Below, piece by piece: positions 35,719 to 44,713 of a stretch of DNA of 64,000 bases (positions within the stretch are counted from its first letter, which is position 1; each line of letters starts with the position of its first letter). The stretch lies in contig CAMZAK010000001.1 in assembly GCA_947304245.1 (NCBI GenBank), forward strand, positions 121,618 through 185,617, in the 5' to 3' direction. The position numbers and the translations under genes were made by a program. The notes below the pieces were generated by a model. The model did no database searches, was not told the DNA's origin, and saw only the letters and a list, made by a program, of their open reading frames with translations. This DNA is from an uncultured Clostridia bacterium. Its GTDB lineage: Bacteria; Bacillota; Clostridia; Oscillospirales; Ruminococcaceae.

Positions 35719-36009
35719 TTAATTTTTCTCTAAATTTTCAATTTCTTTTATTGCCCATTTTTTTATTCTAACTTTATTTTTGTCATTTCCTGTTTCTAAA
35801 ATTAAAACGTCTTCTTTAATTGAGGTTATTATTCCAACAATTCCTCCTATTGTTATAACAACATCTCCAATTTTTAAAGAATCCCTCATTTTAATGTATT
35901 CTTTTTCTTTTTTCTTTTGTGGCCTTAAGTATAAAAAATAAAATATTGCAACCATAGCAACTAACATAATCATTGTGCTATATAAACCACCATTATTTGC
36001 TGAATCCAT
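35719..36009 (-). CDS. yajC: Preprotein translocase subunit YajC
   Basis: Auxiliary inner-membrane subunit of the Sec translocon, associated with SecDF. A single membrane helix near the N-terminus (STMIMLVAMVAIFYFLYLRP) is followed by the family signature QKKKEKEYIKMRDSLKIGDVVITIGGIVGII. I started it at ATG 36009, behind GGGAGGT; an upstream GTG would overlap that ribosome site. The 96 residues are normal. Efficient Sec export fits the large number of signal-peptide proteins in this window. Confidence 0.93.
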   Translation of the reverse strand: MDSANNGGLYSTMIMLVAMVAIFYFLYLRPQKKKEKEYIKMRDSLKIGDVVITIGGIVGIITSIKEDVLILETGNDKNKVRIKKWAIKEIENLEKN

Positions 36010-36034
36010 ATTTACCTCCCACACTTTTTAGTTT

Positions 36035-36063
36035 ATATTAAGATTTACACTAAGATTGTACAA
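36035..36063 (-). promoter_or_regulatory. Putative promoter of the yajC operon
   Basis: Minus strand TTGTAC (36058-36063), 17 bases, TAATAT (36035-36040). A moderate match. Confidence 0.45.
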
Positions 36064-36167
36064 TAAAATATTTGTTAAAACAAGCATATTTTAATTTGTT
36101 AATAAATATGCTAAAAAATATTAATTTTTTTTAAAAATTTTTAATTTATTAAATTAAACAATATTCC

Positions 36168-36196
36168 TTGACTTTAAAATCCCTAAATGTTAACAT
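36168..36196 (+). promoter_or_regulatory. Putative promoter of the type III glutamine synthetase gene
   Basis: TTGACT (36168-36173), 17 bases, TAACAT (36191-36196). The -10 matches only in part. Confidence 0.45.
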
Positions 36197-36234
36197 ACCT
36201 AGGTGATTATTATTTATTTTAGGAGGTTTTAATT

Positions 36235-38316
36235 TTGAAACTTTCAAAAAACTTTTCTAAAAAAGTTTTTAACGATAAAGTTATGAAAAAATATCTCCCA
36301 AAAGAAACATATTTAAGCTTAAAAAAATCTATTGAATTTTCTTCTCCTTTAGAGCCTGAAATTGCTTCAATTGTTGCATCTGCCATGAAAAATTGGGCAA
36401 TTGAAAATGGCGCAACGCACTACACTCACTGGTTTCAACCAATGACAGGAAGATCTGCCGGAAAACATGATGGATTCATAGATTTAACAAACGGGGAAGT
36501 TGAAATAAATTTTTCTGAAAAATGTTTAATAAAAGGTGAACCAGATGCTTCTTCTTTTCCTAATGGTGGCCTTAGAAACACATTTGAAGCAAGAGGTTAC
36601 ACAATATGGGACTGCACTTCTCCAGCTTTTATTAAAGACAATACGCTGTACATTCCAACAGCTTTTTGTTCTTATAATGGGGAAGCTTTAGACACAAAAA
36701 CGCCGTTGTTAAGATCTATGGAAGTTTTGTCTACTCAAGCAATTAAAGTTTTAAAATTTTTCGGGGTTTCTAATGTAATAAATGTAACGCCAACAGTTGG
36801 AGCAGAACAGGAATATTTTTTAATAGATCGCAAAAATTATGAAAACAGGCTAGATTTAAAAATTTGTGGAAGAACTCTTTTTGGAGCAAACCCAGTAAAA
36901 GGGCAAGAAATGGACGATTACTACTGCAGCAGAATTAAAATTAAAGTTGCAGACTACATGAAAAAACTAGATGAAGAATTGTGGTCTTTTGGAATATGTT
37001 CTAAAACAAAACACAATGAAGTTGCTCCTTCTCAACATGAAATGGCTCCTGTTTTTGAATCTTGCAATGTTGCAGCAGACCACAACCAACTAACAATGGA
37101 AATTATGAGGGTTATTGCTAAAAAAAACAATTTGGCTTGTCTTTTGCATGAAAAACCTTTTTTAATGGTTAATGGGTCTGGCAAACATAATAATTGGTCT
37201 TTATGCACAAACACCGGTATTAATCTTTTAGACGTTGGAAAAACAAAAAAAGAAAATGTTAGATTTTTAGTTTTTCTTTGTGCTGTAATTAGAGGTGTGA
37301 GTTTATATTCTGGGTTACTAAGAATGACGGCAGCTTCAGCAGGAAACGATTGCAGACTAGGCGGGAACGAAGCTCCTCCTGCTATAATGTCAATTTTTTT
37401 AGGAGAAACAATAACAAAAGTTTTAAGTAACATAAGCATTGAAAAAGAAATTTTCAGTGAAGATTTTAAGAACATGTTAATTACTAAAGCAAAAACACTT
37501 CCAAATTTGTTGAAGGATGACAGTGACAGAAACAGAACTTCTCCTTTTGCTTTTACTGGAAATAAGTTTGAATTTAGAATGCTTGGTTCTTCTGCTTCAA
37601 TTTCAATGTGCACCACAGTAATTAATTTAATTGTTGCAGAATCTTTAGAATATTTTGTTAAAATTTTCGAAGAGGAAAGCAGCTTTGAAAATGCTGTTGT
37701 TAAAATAATTTCTAGCACCGTTAAAGAGCATAACAATATAATTTTTAATGGCAATAACTATTCTAAAGAATGGGAAGAAGAAGCAAAAAAAAGAAATTTA
37801 TGCATAATTAAAGACACCGTAACCGCAGCAGAAGAATATGTTAAAGAAAAAAACATTTCTCTTTTTGAGCATTTTAATGTTCTTACTTCGGGTGAGTGCC
37901 TTGCTAGATATAAAATTCTTTTAAACAATTATTGTGAGACAATTTTAATTGAAGCGCACACCATGCTAGAAATGTTAGGGAAAGAGATATTGCCTGCAAT
38001 TTTAGAATACACAAAAGAATTGTGTGACACCTTAAATGGAATTGAAAAATTAAAACTTAAAAATAAAACAATTGTTAAAGATGTTGAATTTTTAAATTTT
38101 TCTATTGAAAATATTAATAGAAACAAAAACGAATTAATTAAATCTTTAGAAGAAATTAAAAATTTTAATAAGAAGTTAGATAAAGCAAAATTTTCTAGAG
38201 ATGTTATTTTAAAAATAATGAAAAAATTAAGAAAATCGGTTGATGATGTTGAATTAATGGTTCCAAAAAAGTTTTTAAAAATGCCTTCAATAACAGATCT
38301 ACTTCATAAAGTTTGA
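36235..38316 (+). CDS. glnN: Glutamine synthetase type III
   Basis: ATP-dependent ligation of ammonia to glutamate, the entry point of nitrogen assimilation. The 693-residue size and the motifs [17 protein letters not shown] near residue 63, [11 protein letters not shown] near 190, [14 protein letters not shown] near 314 and [19 protein letters not shown] near 438 identify GSIII, the large dodecameric form frequent in Bacteroidetes and Clostridia. TTG 36235 is the start, with AGGAGG at 36221-36226. The transcript seems to be a single gene; the scfA promoter overlaps its stop codon. No GlnR-like or other operator was recognised. Confidence 0.95.
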   Translation: MKLSKNFSKKVFNDKVMKKYLPKETYLSLKKSIEFSSPLEPEIASIVASAMKNWAIENGATHYTHWFQPMTGRSAGKHDGFIDLTNGEVEINFSEKCLIKGEPDASSFPNGGLRNTFEARGYTIWDCTSPAFIKDNTLYIPTAFCSYNGEALDTKTPLLRSMEVLSTQAIKVLKFFGVSNVINVTPTVGAEQEYFLIDRKNYENRLDLKICGRTLFGANPVKGQEMDDYYCSRIKIKVADYMKKLDEELWSFGICSKTKHNEVAPSQHEMAPVFESCNVAADHNQLTMEIMRVIAKKNNLACLLHEKPFLMVNGSGKHNNWSLCTNTGINLLDVGKTKKENVRFLVFLCAVIRGVSLYSGLLRMTAASAGNDCRLGGNEAPPAIMSIFLGETITKVLSNISIEKEIFSEDFKNMLITKAKTLPNLLKDDSDRNRTSPFAFTGNKFEFRMLGSSASISMCTTVINLIVAESLEYFVKIFEEESSFENAVVKIISSTVKEHNNIIFNGNNYSKEWEEEAKKRNLCIIKDTVTAAEEYVKEKNISLFEHFNVLTSGECLARYKILLNNYCETILIEAHTMLEMLGKEILPAILEYTKELCDTLNGIEKLKLKNKTIVKDVEFLNFSIENINRNKNELIKSLEEIKNFNKKLDKAKFSRDVILKIMKKLRKSVDDVELMVPKKFLKMPSITDLLHKV

Positions 38317-38341
38317 ATAAAATTTTTAGTTATGTTATAAT
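38313..38341 (+). promoter_or_regulatory. Promoter of scfA-scfB
   Basis: TTGAAT (38313-38318), 17 bases, TATAAT (38336-38341). The -35 overlaps the stop codon of the glutamine synthetase gene. Confidence 0.65.
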
Positions 38342-38374
38342 TTAATTAATGTGAAAATGTTTTGGAGGGTTGTT

Positions 38375-38533
38375 ATGAAACACATTGAAACTTTAAATGA
38401 AAAAACACTTAAAAACTCTGCTTGTTATGGTGGATGTGGCGAATGCCAAACTTCTTGCCAATCTGCTTGCAAAACTTCTTGCACTGTTGCAAACCAGGAA
38501 TGTGAGAATTTAACCAAAAACGAAAAAATTTAA
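38375..38533 (+). CDS. scfA: SCIFF ranthipeptide precursor
   Basis: Ribosomally made precursor peptide of the SCIFF (six cysteines in forty-five residues) class, which its radical SAM partner cross-links by thioether bonds. ATG 38375 is the start, with GGAGG upstream; an in-frame ATG at 38351 would add eight residues of no family character. The 52-residue peptide starts MKHIETLNEKTLK, like the family leader, and carries GGCGECQTSCQSACKTSCTVANQ, the very conserved core. Cysteines are at 17, 21, 24, 28, 32, 36 and 43, seven in total. A Tyr at 18 appears between the first Cys and the GGC of the core. The maturase gene follows directly. The biological role of the product is not settled in the family; quorum-type signalling has been proposed. 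Confidence 0.95.
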   Translation: MKHIETLNEKTLKNSACYGGCGECQTSCQSACKTSCTVANQECENLTKNEKI

Positions 38534-38549
38534 TTTTTAAAATTAAAAA

Positions 38550-38590
38550 GGGGGCAGCTGGCAACTAAAAGGTTTGTCAGCTTTGTTTGT
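38550..38590 (+). promoter_or_regulatory. Hairpin between scfA and scfB: attenuator and possible structure-bridged ribosome site
   Basis: AGCTGGCAA (38556-38564) pairs with TTGTCAGCT (38574-38582), one G-U pair. A T-rich stretch follows, then the scfB ATG at 38591. There is no normal ribosome site between hairpin and ATG. GGGGG ends at 38554, just before the hairpin; if the hairpin folds, only about nine bases separate it from the ATG. The loop also contains AAAAGG. Confidence 0.5.
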
Positions 38591-39967
38591 ATGATTCATA
38601 AATTTAAAATGTTTAATAATTTTATTGTTTTAGATGTTGAAAGCGGTTGTGTTCACCTCGTGGACGAGCTAACCTTTAAAATTTTAGATTGTGTTAATTT
38701 TAAAGATCCTGCTAGCGCATTAAAAGAATTGGTTTTAAAATTTAAAGATTATGAAGAAAAAGAAATTTCAGAAAGATTTGAAGAATTATTGTTTCTTTAT
38801 AAAAAAGAAATGCTTTTTAGTGAGTTTTCAAATTTTAATTTTAACGAAACAAAAAACAAAGCAGCAATTAAAGCCGTTTGCTTGCACATAGCGCACGACT
38901 GCAATTTAAGATGTAAATATTGTTTTGCTTCAACCGGAGACTTTAAACAAGGAAGAATGTTAATGTCTTTTGAAGTTGCAAAAGCTGCGGTAGATTTTTT
39001 AATTAAAAATTCTCAAAAAAGAAAAAATTTAGAAATAGATTTTTTTGGAGGAGAACCACTTTTAAATTTTGAAGTTTTAAAAAAAACAATTGAATATGCT
39101 AGAGAAAAAGAGAAAAAATTTAATAAAAATTTTAGGTTCACGGTAACAACTAACGGTGTTTTGTTAAATTCTGAAAAAATTAAATATATTAATGAAAATA
39201 TGCATAACGTTGTCTTGTCTTTAGACGGGAGAAAAGAAGTTAACAATAAATTTCGCATTACAGAAAACGGGCAGGGAAGTTACGATTTAGTTATTGAAAA
39301 ATTTAAAGAATTTGCTAAAGTTAGAGGCAAAAAAAATTATTACATAAGAGGAACATTCACAAAAAACAATTTAGATTTTGTGAAAGATTTTATTCACTTT
39401 CATGAAAACGGGTTTAACAACATTTCAATTGAACCTGTTGTTTGTGAAAAAGAGAAAGAATATGCCATTAATGAAGAAGACCTACCAAAAATTTTTAATG
39501 AATATGAAAAATTAGCAGAATTAATTATAAAAGAAAAAGAAAGCGGCGGTGATGTTAATTTTTTTCATTTTAATTTAGATTTAACGCAGGGCCCTTGCAT
39601 TTTAAAACGAATTAGAGGTTGTGGTTGTGGTTGTGAATATGTTGCTATTTCCCCTGAAGGGGACATTTTCCCTTGCCACCAATTTGTTGGAGAAAAAAAA
39701 TGGCTTATGGGGAATCTTTTAAAAGAAACTTTTAACGAAACTTTAAAAGAAAAATTTGAAGAGGTAAACCTATTAAACAAAAAAGATTGTTTAAAATGTT
39801 GGGCTAAATATTATTGTGGTGGTGGTTGTAATGCTAATAATTTTAAATATGCTGGAGATGTTTTAAAACCATATTTAATTTCTTGTGAGATGGAGAAAAA
39901 AAGAGTTGAATGCGCTATTGCAATAAAGGCTGTTTTGGAAAAAAACAAAACAAAAATTAAAGTTTAA
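38591..39967 (+). CDS. scfB: SCIFF peptide maturase, radical SAM/SPASM
   Basis: Radical S-adenosylmethionine enzyme that installs thioether cross-links between Cys and other residues of ScfA. The N-terminal precursor-recognition part (MIHKFKMFNNFIVLDVESGC) is typical of this family and fixes the start. The radical SAM cluster motif CNLRCKYC has Cys at 104, 108 and 111. The C-terminal SPASM region has CGCGCEYVAISPEGDIFPCH and CLKCWAKYYCGGGCNANN, ligands for two auxiliary 4Fe-4S clusters. The 458-residue length is normal. Translation may depend on the hairpin before it. An oxygen-sensitive enzyme like this fits an anaerobe. Confidence 0.95.
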   Translation: MIHKFKMFNNFIVLDVESGCVHLVDELTFKILDCVNFKDPASALKELVLKFKDYEEKEISERFEELLFLYKKEMLFSEFSNFNFNETKNKAAIKAVCLHIAHDCNLRCKYCFASTGDFKQGRMLMSFEVAKAAVDFLIKNSQKRKNLEIDFFGGEPLLNFEVLKKTIEYAREKEKKFNKNFRFTVTTNGVLLNSEKIKYINENMHNVVLSLDGRKEVNNKFRITENGQGSYDLVIEKFKEFAKVRGKKNYYIRGTFTKNNLDFVKDFIHFHENGFNNISIEPVVCEKEKEYAINEEDLPKIFNEYEKLAELIIKEKESGGDVNFFHFNLDLTQGPCILKRIRGCGCGCEYVAISPEGDIFPCHQFVGEKKWLMGNLLKETFNETLKEKFEEVNLLNKKDCLKCWAKYYCGGGCNANNFKYAGDVLKPYLISCEMEKKRVECAIAIKAVLEKNKTKIKV

Positions 39968-39993
39968 CTAAAATTTTAAATTAGGAGTTTAAA

Positions 39994-40797
39994 ATGGAAA
40001 GTGTTGGTTTTATTGGAACCGGGAATATGGCAAAAGCAATAATTTGTGGGATTTTAAAATTAGAAGAAAATTTTAAAATTTTTTGTTATGATAAAGTTAA
40101 AAATAATTATGAATACTTAAAAAAATTTAATGTTTTTTTATGTGAAGACTATTCTGAAATTTTAAGTAACTGCAAATATGTTGTTTTAGCAGTTAAACCT
40201 CAAAATTATGTGGAAGTTTTAAAGGGAATTAAACCTTTAATTAAAAAAGATGTTGTTTTGCTTTCAATTGCAGCAGGAATTAGTGAAGATTTTGTTTCTT
40301 CTTTTCTTGGGTTTGAAACAAAATTCATTCAAATTATGCCAAATACACCTTTAATTTTAGGCTTTGGTGCTGTTGCTGTTTCTAAAGGAAAGCATGTTGA
40401 AGAATTTGAATTCAATTTTTGCAAAAAGATTTTTTCTAAAAGTTCCTTTGTTTGCGAAGTTGAAAAAGAAAAGATGAACCATGTTATTGCAATTAACGGT
40501 TCTTCCCCTGCTTTTATTTATTATTTTGCGAAAGGTTTTTTAAATTTTGCAAAGAAAAGTGAAATTGATGAAGAAAATGCTTTAAAGCTTTTTTGCAACA
40601 CATTAATTGGAAGTGCTAAAATGATGCTTCAAAGCAACAAACCAATTTCTAAATTAATTGAAGAAGTTACTTCAAAAAAAGGAACAACAGAAAAAGGGCT
40701 AGAAGTTTTAAAAGAAAACAATTTTTTAGAAATAATTGAAAAAACCTGCGAAGAAACAACTAAAAGAGCAATAGAACTTTCTAAAGAAAATTTTTAA
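39994..40797 (+). CDS. proC: Pyrroline-5-carboxylate reductase
   Basis: Last step of proline synthesis: NADPH- or NADH-dependent reduction of pyrroline-5-carboxylate. The Rossmann start VGFIGTGNMAKAIICGI, VVLAVKPQNY near residue 68, IMPNTPLILGFGAVAV near 113 and the C-terminal substrate loop TSKKGTTEKGLEVL mark the family. The 267-residue length is standard. GGAG precedes the ATG, 26 bases behind scfB, so it may share that transcript. No proA or proB in the window. Nothing unusual apart from strong AT bias. Confidence 0.95.
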   Translation: MESVGFIGTGNMAKAIICGILKLEENFKIFCYDKVKNNYEYLKKFNVFLCEDYSEILSNCKYVVLAVKPQNYVEVLKGIKPLIKKDVVLLSIAAGISEDFVSSFLGFETKFIQIMPNTPLILGFGAVAVSKGKHVEEFEFNFCKKIFSKSSFVCEVEKEKMNHVIAINGSSPAFIYYFAKGFLNFAKKSEIDEENALKLFCNTLIGSAKMMLQSNKPISKLIEEVTSKKGTTEKGLEVLKENNFLEIIEKTCEETTKRAIELSKENF

Positions 40798-40808
40798 ATT
40801 TTTAGAGT

Positions 40809-40837
40809 GAATATTATTTGCATGTCCAACATAGTAT
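40809..40837 (+). promoter_or_regulatory. Sigma-E-like sporulation promoter of spoIIM
   Basis: GAATATT (40809-40815), 14 bases and CATAGTAT (40830-40837) fit the mother-cell sigma-E pattern KMATATT-N14-CATACAMT: -35 perfect, -10 six of eight. In Bacillus subtilis spoIIM is a sigma-E target. Confidence 0.6.
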
Positions 40838-40878
40838 ATTTTATATATTAAATATTTAAAAATAAGGGATGTGCATAT

Positions 40879-41508
40879 ATGTTAAAGTCTTCTACTATTA
40901 CTGGAAAAAAATTTTTCGTTTCTTTTTCATTAAAAAAAATAGATTTATTTAAAATTTTATTCTTACTTTTCACATTTAGTTTTTTGTTTGGAACAATTTT
41001 AATTTTTGTAAATCACACTGAAACATTAAATCAGTTAAACTTTTTAATGCAAAAATTTCTTAAAAACAGGGTAGAACAATCCATTTTCATAACATTTTTT
41101 TCTTCTTTTTTTAGTTCAACTATTTCAATTATAGTTTTGTTTTTTTTAGGATTTTTCCCATTAGGGCAACCGGTAGGGTTTTTTATGCCTATTTTTCATG
41201 GTTTGGGTTTAGGGCTTTCAACAGCGTATCTATATTCTTTTAGAGGGTTAAAAGGGATTATATTTTCAATTTTAATTATAGCTCCATCTGAAATAATTCA
41301 TACTTTAATTTTAATATTAGCAGCAAAATTCAGCATAAAATTTTCAAATAATAATTTTAAGAATTTATTTCCAGAAAAATTCAAACAAAGAAATAAAGAA
41401 GTGGTTAAACTATATGTTAAAAGATTTTCATATCTTATATGTTTAGAATTAATAGCAGCTTTAACAGACTCCATAACAACATTTTTGTTTGCAAGATTTT
41501 TAAAATAA
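40879..41508 (+). CDS. spoIIM: Stage II sporulation protein M-like membrane protein
   Basis: SpoIIM works with SpoIID and SpoIIP in the mother cell to thin septal peptidoglycan and drive engulfment. The 209-residue protein has about five membrane helices: FKILFLLFTFSFLFGTILIF near 28-47, a long block at 68-95, GLGLGLSTAYL, IIFSILIIAPSEIIHTLIL and the C-terminal LICLELIAALTDS. FFLGFFPLGQPVGFFMPIFHGLGLGLS corresponds to the family's conserved centre. Sequence conservation is modest, so the call rests on topology, length, this centre and the sigma-E-like promoter. A second sporulation group is at 55-58 kb. Confidence 0.75.
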   Translation: MLKSSTITGKKFFVSFSLKKIDLFKILFLLFTFSFLFGTILIFVNHTETLNQLNFLMQKFLKNRVEQSIFITFFSSFFSSTISIIVLFFLGFFPLGQPVGFFMPIFHGLGLGLSTAYLYSFRGLKGIIFSILIIAPSEIIHTLILILAAKFSIKFSNNNFKNLFPEKFKQRNKEVVKLYVKRFSYLICLELIAALTDSITTFLFARFLK

Positions 41509-41518
41509 ATGTTTAAAT

Positions 41519-41547
41519 TTGACTTTAAGCTGTTTTTTTGCGATAAT
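41519..41547 (+). promoter_or_regulatory. Promoter of the PHP-thyX-mltG gene run
   Basis: TTGACT (41519-41524), 17 bases, GATAAT (41542-41547). The genes from 41582 to 47610 are closely packed behind it without an obvious terminator. Confidence 0.6.
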
Positions 41548-41581
41548 TCAATAAAATAAATTAAATTAAGGTGGTTTTTTA

Positions 41582-42418
41582 GTGGATGATTCTAAAAAAG
41601 TTTTAAAGACTTCTGGAGATTTGCATATGCATAGCAGATTTTCGGATGGTTCTTTAGATGTTGAAAATTTAGTTTATTTAGCAGCAAAAGCAGGGCTTGG
41701 TTATATTTCAATAACAGACCACGATTTATTTCACGACTACAATGAACTTAAAATTTTAGGAGAAAAATATAAAATAAACTTAATATTTGGAGCGGAACTT
41801 TCCTGCATGGACTTTAAAAGAAACAGAAAAGTTCATATTTTGTGCTACAATTTAAAAGAACCTGAAATTTTAGAGCCATATTGCAAAGAGGTTTTAAAAA
41901 GTAGGGAAGAAGAAGCAAAAAGGGTTATTCCTTTAATTTTAAAAAAATATAATGTCGTGCCAGAGTTAATTGAAAAATATAAATCTAAAATTGGAGTTGT
42001 TTTTGAAACAAACATTTTGCATGCAATTGCTGAATGTGGCTACTCTAGTCAGGTTTGTGGAGACTTATATAGAACAGTTTTTAAAGGAGAAGAAAAAATT
42101 AAATTTAAACACAACGATGTGGAAGAAATTTTAAAATTAATAAAAGAAGCAGGTGGGAAATCTGTTTTAGCTCATCCTAGTGTTCATAATAGTTTCGATT
42201 TGTTAGATGAACTCGTTTTAAAAAAAGCAATAGATGGTGTTGAGGTTTGGCACCCTAAAAACAGTAAAATTGAAAGAGAAAAGCTTTATAATATTGCTAA
42301 AGTTAACAATTTAATTGCAACGGGAGGAACAGATTTTCATGGGCTTTATGGCTCTAGTGCTGTTAAAATTGGAGATTGTTTTACTCCTTATGTTTATATT
42401 GAAAGAATATTAAAGTGA
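41582..42418 (+). CDS. PHP-domain phosphoesterase
   Basis: A stand-alone PHP protein of 278 residues, the size of enzymes acting on 3',5'-nucleoside bisphosphates or trimming RNA 5' ends (RNase AM/YciV type). Metal-binding motifs are DLHMHSRFSDGS near residue 12, ITDHDLFHDY near 40, the Glu of FGAELSC, AHPSVHN near 198 and GTDFHG near 252. The start is GTG 41582 with AAGGTGG upstream. The TSCPD protein gene follows 13 bases later. The exact substrate is not determined by the sequence. Not a DNA polymerase subunit: no other PolC or DnaE domains. Confidence 0.85.
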   Translation: MDDSKKVLKTSGDLHMHSRFSDGSLDVENLVYLAAKAGLGYISITDHDLFHDYNELKILGEKYKINLIFGAELSCMDFKRNRKVHILCYNLKEPEILEPYCKEVLKSREEEAKRVIPLILKKYNVVPELIEKYKSKIGVVFETNILHAIAECGYSSQVCGDLYRTVFKGEEKIKFKHNDVEEILKLIKEAGGKSVLAHPSVHNSFDLLDELVLKKAIDGVEVWHPKNSKIEREKLYNIAKVNNLIATGGTDFHGLYGSSAVKIGDCFTPYVYIERILK

Positions 42419-42431
42419 AGGGGGCTTTAAT

Positions 42432-42683
42432 TTGAAACATGTTTACATTCCAAAAGGGGTTTGTAGTAGGAAAATTTATATAGACATTGATGGGGAAATA
42501 ATTAAAGAAGTGAAATTTGAGGGAGGTTGCAACGGCAACACTTCTGGTTTGTCTGCTTTGGTTAAAGGGCAAAACGCAAGAGAAGTAATAAAAAAATTAA
42601 AGGGAATTCCCTGTGGCTTTAAAACAACTTCCTGCCCAGACCAACTAGCTACTGCGCTTGAAGAAATTTTAAGCAAAAATTAA
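42432..42683 (+). CDS. TSCPD domain protein (TIGR03905 family)
   Basis: An 83-residue protein with the name-giving motif, here TTSCPDQLATALEEIL at the C-terminal end, plus FEGGCNGNTSGLSALVKGQ in the middle. In other proteins this domain is found at the end of some B12-dependent ribonucleotide reductases, and small stand-alone forms are frequent in Clostridia. Its function is not known to me; a nucleotide-reductase link is a family-based inference. TTG 42432 is the start, with AAGGGGGC upstream. It sits between a PHP phosphatase and thyX, which would suit nucleotide metabolism. Confidence 0.85.
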   Translation: MKHVYIPKGVCSRKIYIDIDGEIIKEVKFEGGCNGNTSGLSALVKGQNAREVIKKLKGIPCGFKTTSCPDQLATALEEILSKN

Positions 42684-42729
42684 ATTAATATTGTTGCAAA
42701 AATGAGTTAAAAAATTAGGAGAAATTAAG

Positions 42730-43512
42730 ATGAAAGTTAAATTAATTAGTTTTTCAAATTTGCCACAAAATTTAGTCTCTGTTGCAGCAAGGCTTTGCTA
42801 TAGCGGTGGAAATGTTGATTCCGTCATTGAAAAGGTAACCGAAGAAGTTGCAGAAAAGTTTGTTGAAAATCTATTAGAATTTGGGCACGAAAGCCCAATA
42901 GAGCACGCTAGTTTCACTTTTGCTGTTGAAGGGGTTTCTCGTGCTTTATTAGCACAAATTACAAGGCACAGAATTGCATCTTTTAGTGTGCAAAGTCAGA
43001 GATATGTTGAAGAGCATAATTTTTCTTTTGTTGTTCCTTCTAAAATTGAAAAAAACAAAAAAGCAAAAGAAATATTTTTAAAATTTATGGAAGATTCAAA
43101 AAAATGTTATTCTAGTTTAATGAAAATTTTAAATGAAGAAAACAAAACTAATTTAATGAATGCTGGCGTTGAAGAAAAAAAGGCAGAAAAAATTTCTGTT
43201 AAACTTTCTTCTGAGGACGCTAGGTTTGTTTTGCCTAATGCATGTGCAACAAAATTTATTGTTACTATGAACGCTAGAAGCTTGTTAAATTTTTTTAAAC
43301 TAAGATGTTGCAACAGGGCACAATGGGAAATTAGAAATTTGGCATATGAAATGTTAAAAATTGTTTTAAGGGTTGCTCCTGCAATTTTTAAAAATGCTGG
43401 GCCTAGTTGTGTTAGAGGAAAATGTTCTGAAGGGAAAATGTCCTGCAAAAAAATGGAAGATGTACATAAAAAAATTGAAAAAATTAAATGTGAGATAAGA
43501 AGTAATGGGTAG
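42730..43512 (+). CDS. thyX: Flavin-dependent thymidylate synthase
   Basis: Methylates dUMP to dTMP with methylene-tetrahydrofolate and FADH2, independently of ThyA. The ThyX signature RHR-x7-S is present as RHRIASFSVQSQR, residues 79-91. FGHESPIEHASFTF near 51 is the FAD-binding region and AQWEIRNLA near 196 the C-terminal one. The 260 residues are normal. GGAGAAA precedes the ATG. Its last eight bases overlap tmk, so the dTMP-forming enzyme and the kinase for dTMP are translationally coupled. The folate gene at 44701 is two genes on. Confidence 0.95.
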   Translation: MKVKLISFSNLPQNLVSVAARLCYSGGNVDSVIEKVTEEVAEKFVENLLEFGHESPIEHASFTFAVEGVSRALLAQITRHRIASFSVQSQRYVEEHNFSFVVPSKIEKNKKAKEIFLKFMEDSKKCYSSLMKILNEENKTNLMNAGVEEKKAEKISVKLSSEDARFVLPNACATKFIVTMNARSLLNFFKLRCCNRAQWEIRNLAYEMLKIVLRVAPAIFKNAGPSCVRGKCSEGKMSCKKMEDVHKKIEKIKCEIRSNG

Positions 43513-44155
43513 ATTAATTGTTTTAGATGGCTTAGATGCTAGCGGAAAAAACACACAGTCTAAAATTTTAGAAGAATTTTTAAAAGAGCAAAACGTTAAC
43601 GTTAAAAGAGTGGAATACCCTAATTATGCTTCAAATTCTTCTGCTTTGGTTAAGCAATATTTAAACGGTGAAATTTATGAGGATTTATTTAAAGTTAACC
43701 CTTTTGCTGCGTCTAGTTTTTATGCATGTGACCATTTTATTACATTTGAAAAAAACTGGAAGAATGAATATTTTAAAGATTATGTAATAATAGCAGACAG
43801 ATATGTTAGCTCTAACATAGTTCACCAGATGGTTAAATTAAAAGAATGCGAATGGGAGAAATTCATAGGTTGGATTTATGACTATGAAATAAAAAAATTA
43901 GGGCTACCCAAAGAAGATGTTTTAATTTATTTAGACGTTGAACCAGAAGTTTCTAAAAAACTAATGCAAAAACGTAATAATGTGAAAGATATTCATGAGA
44001 AAAATTTTAATTACCTAAAAAGTTGCAGAAGAGCTGCCCTCTTTGCTGCAGAAAAATTAAATTGGAAAGTTTTAAAATGTAGTGATGAAGTTGAAATTTT
44101 TGAAATTTCTACTATTGCAAACAAAATAAAAGAATTAGTGTTAAATATAATTTAA
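43505..44155 (+). CDS. tmk: Thymidylate kinase
   Basis: Phosphorylates dTMP to dTDP, the step after thyX. The P-loop is GLDASGKNT at residues 9-17. RVEYPNYASNSSALV is the DRY-like phosphate region and VIIADRYVSSNIVHQ (about 97-111) the family signature. LDVEPEVSKKLMQKR is the LID-side segment. The ATG lies inside the last codons of thyX. The 216-residue length is normal. TMP kinase is essential in most bacteria. Confidence 0.93.
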   Translation: MGRLIVLDGLDASGKNTQSKILEEFLKEQNVNVKRVEYPNYASNSSALVKQYLNGEIYEDLFKVNPFAASSFYACDHFITFEKNWKNEYFKDYVIIADRYVSSNIVHQMVKLKECEWEKFIGWIYDYEIKKLGLPKEDVLIYLDVEPEVSKKLMQKRNNVKDIHEKNFNYLKSCRRAALFAAEKLNWKVLKCSDEVEIFEISTIANKIKELVLNII

Positions 44156-44167
44156 AAGAGGTGTTTT

Positions 44168-44713
44168 ATGGTATATTTATTTTTAGCAGAAGGGTTTGAA
44201 GAAGTTGAAGCAATAACGCCGTTTGACTATTTAAAAAGAGCGGGGTTTAACGTTAAAACAATTGGAGTTGGAGGAGAGAAAATTAAAGGGTCTCACAACT
44301 TAGAAGTTACTGCAGATTTAACTTTAGAAGATTTTAATGAAACTTTAAAAGAGGAAGATTTAATTATTCTTCCTGGTGGTTTAAAAGGAACAGAGAATTT
44401 ATATAATAACGAAAAAGTTTTAAAATATGTTAAAGAGGCAGCTAGCATGGCTTCTATTGCGGCAATTTGTGCTGCTCCTTCAATTTTAGGAAAATTAGGG
44501 CTTTTAAAAAAAATTAAAGCATGTTGCTACCCTGGTTTTGAAAAATTTTTAGAAGAAGCTGAAATTTCAAATGAGAATGTTACTTTAAGCAAGAACATTA
44601 TAACTTCTAAAGGGGCAGGCACAGCTCAACAATTTTCTTTTAAAATAATTGAATATTTAACTAATAAAAACAAAGCAGAAGAAATTGAAAAAGAAGTGCA
44701 ATGGAAAGTTTAG
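44168..44713 (+). CDS. DJ-1/PfpI family protein
   Basis: A 181-residue protein of the DJ-1/ThiJ/YajL group. AEGFEEVEAITPFDYLKRAGF at the start, DLIILPGGLKG near 62 and AAICAAPSILGKLGLL near 98 with the reactive Cys at the nucleophile elbow are diagnostic. Glu near residue 14 is the conserved partner of that Cys. Members have been linked to glyoxalase or deglycase activity and to oxidative stress; which applies here is open. GAGG precedes the ATG. Its 3' end overlaps the next gene by 13 bases. Confidence 0.9.
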   Translation: MVYLFLAEGFEEVEAITPFDYLKRAGFNVKTIGVGGEKIKGSHNLEVTADLTLEDFNETLKEEDLIILPGGLKGTENLYNNEKVLKYVKEAASMASIAAICAAPSILGKLGLLKKIKACCYPGFEKFLEEAEISNENVTLSKNIITSKGAGTAQQFSFKIIEYLTNKNKAEEIEKEVQWKV

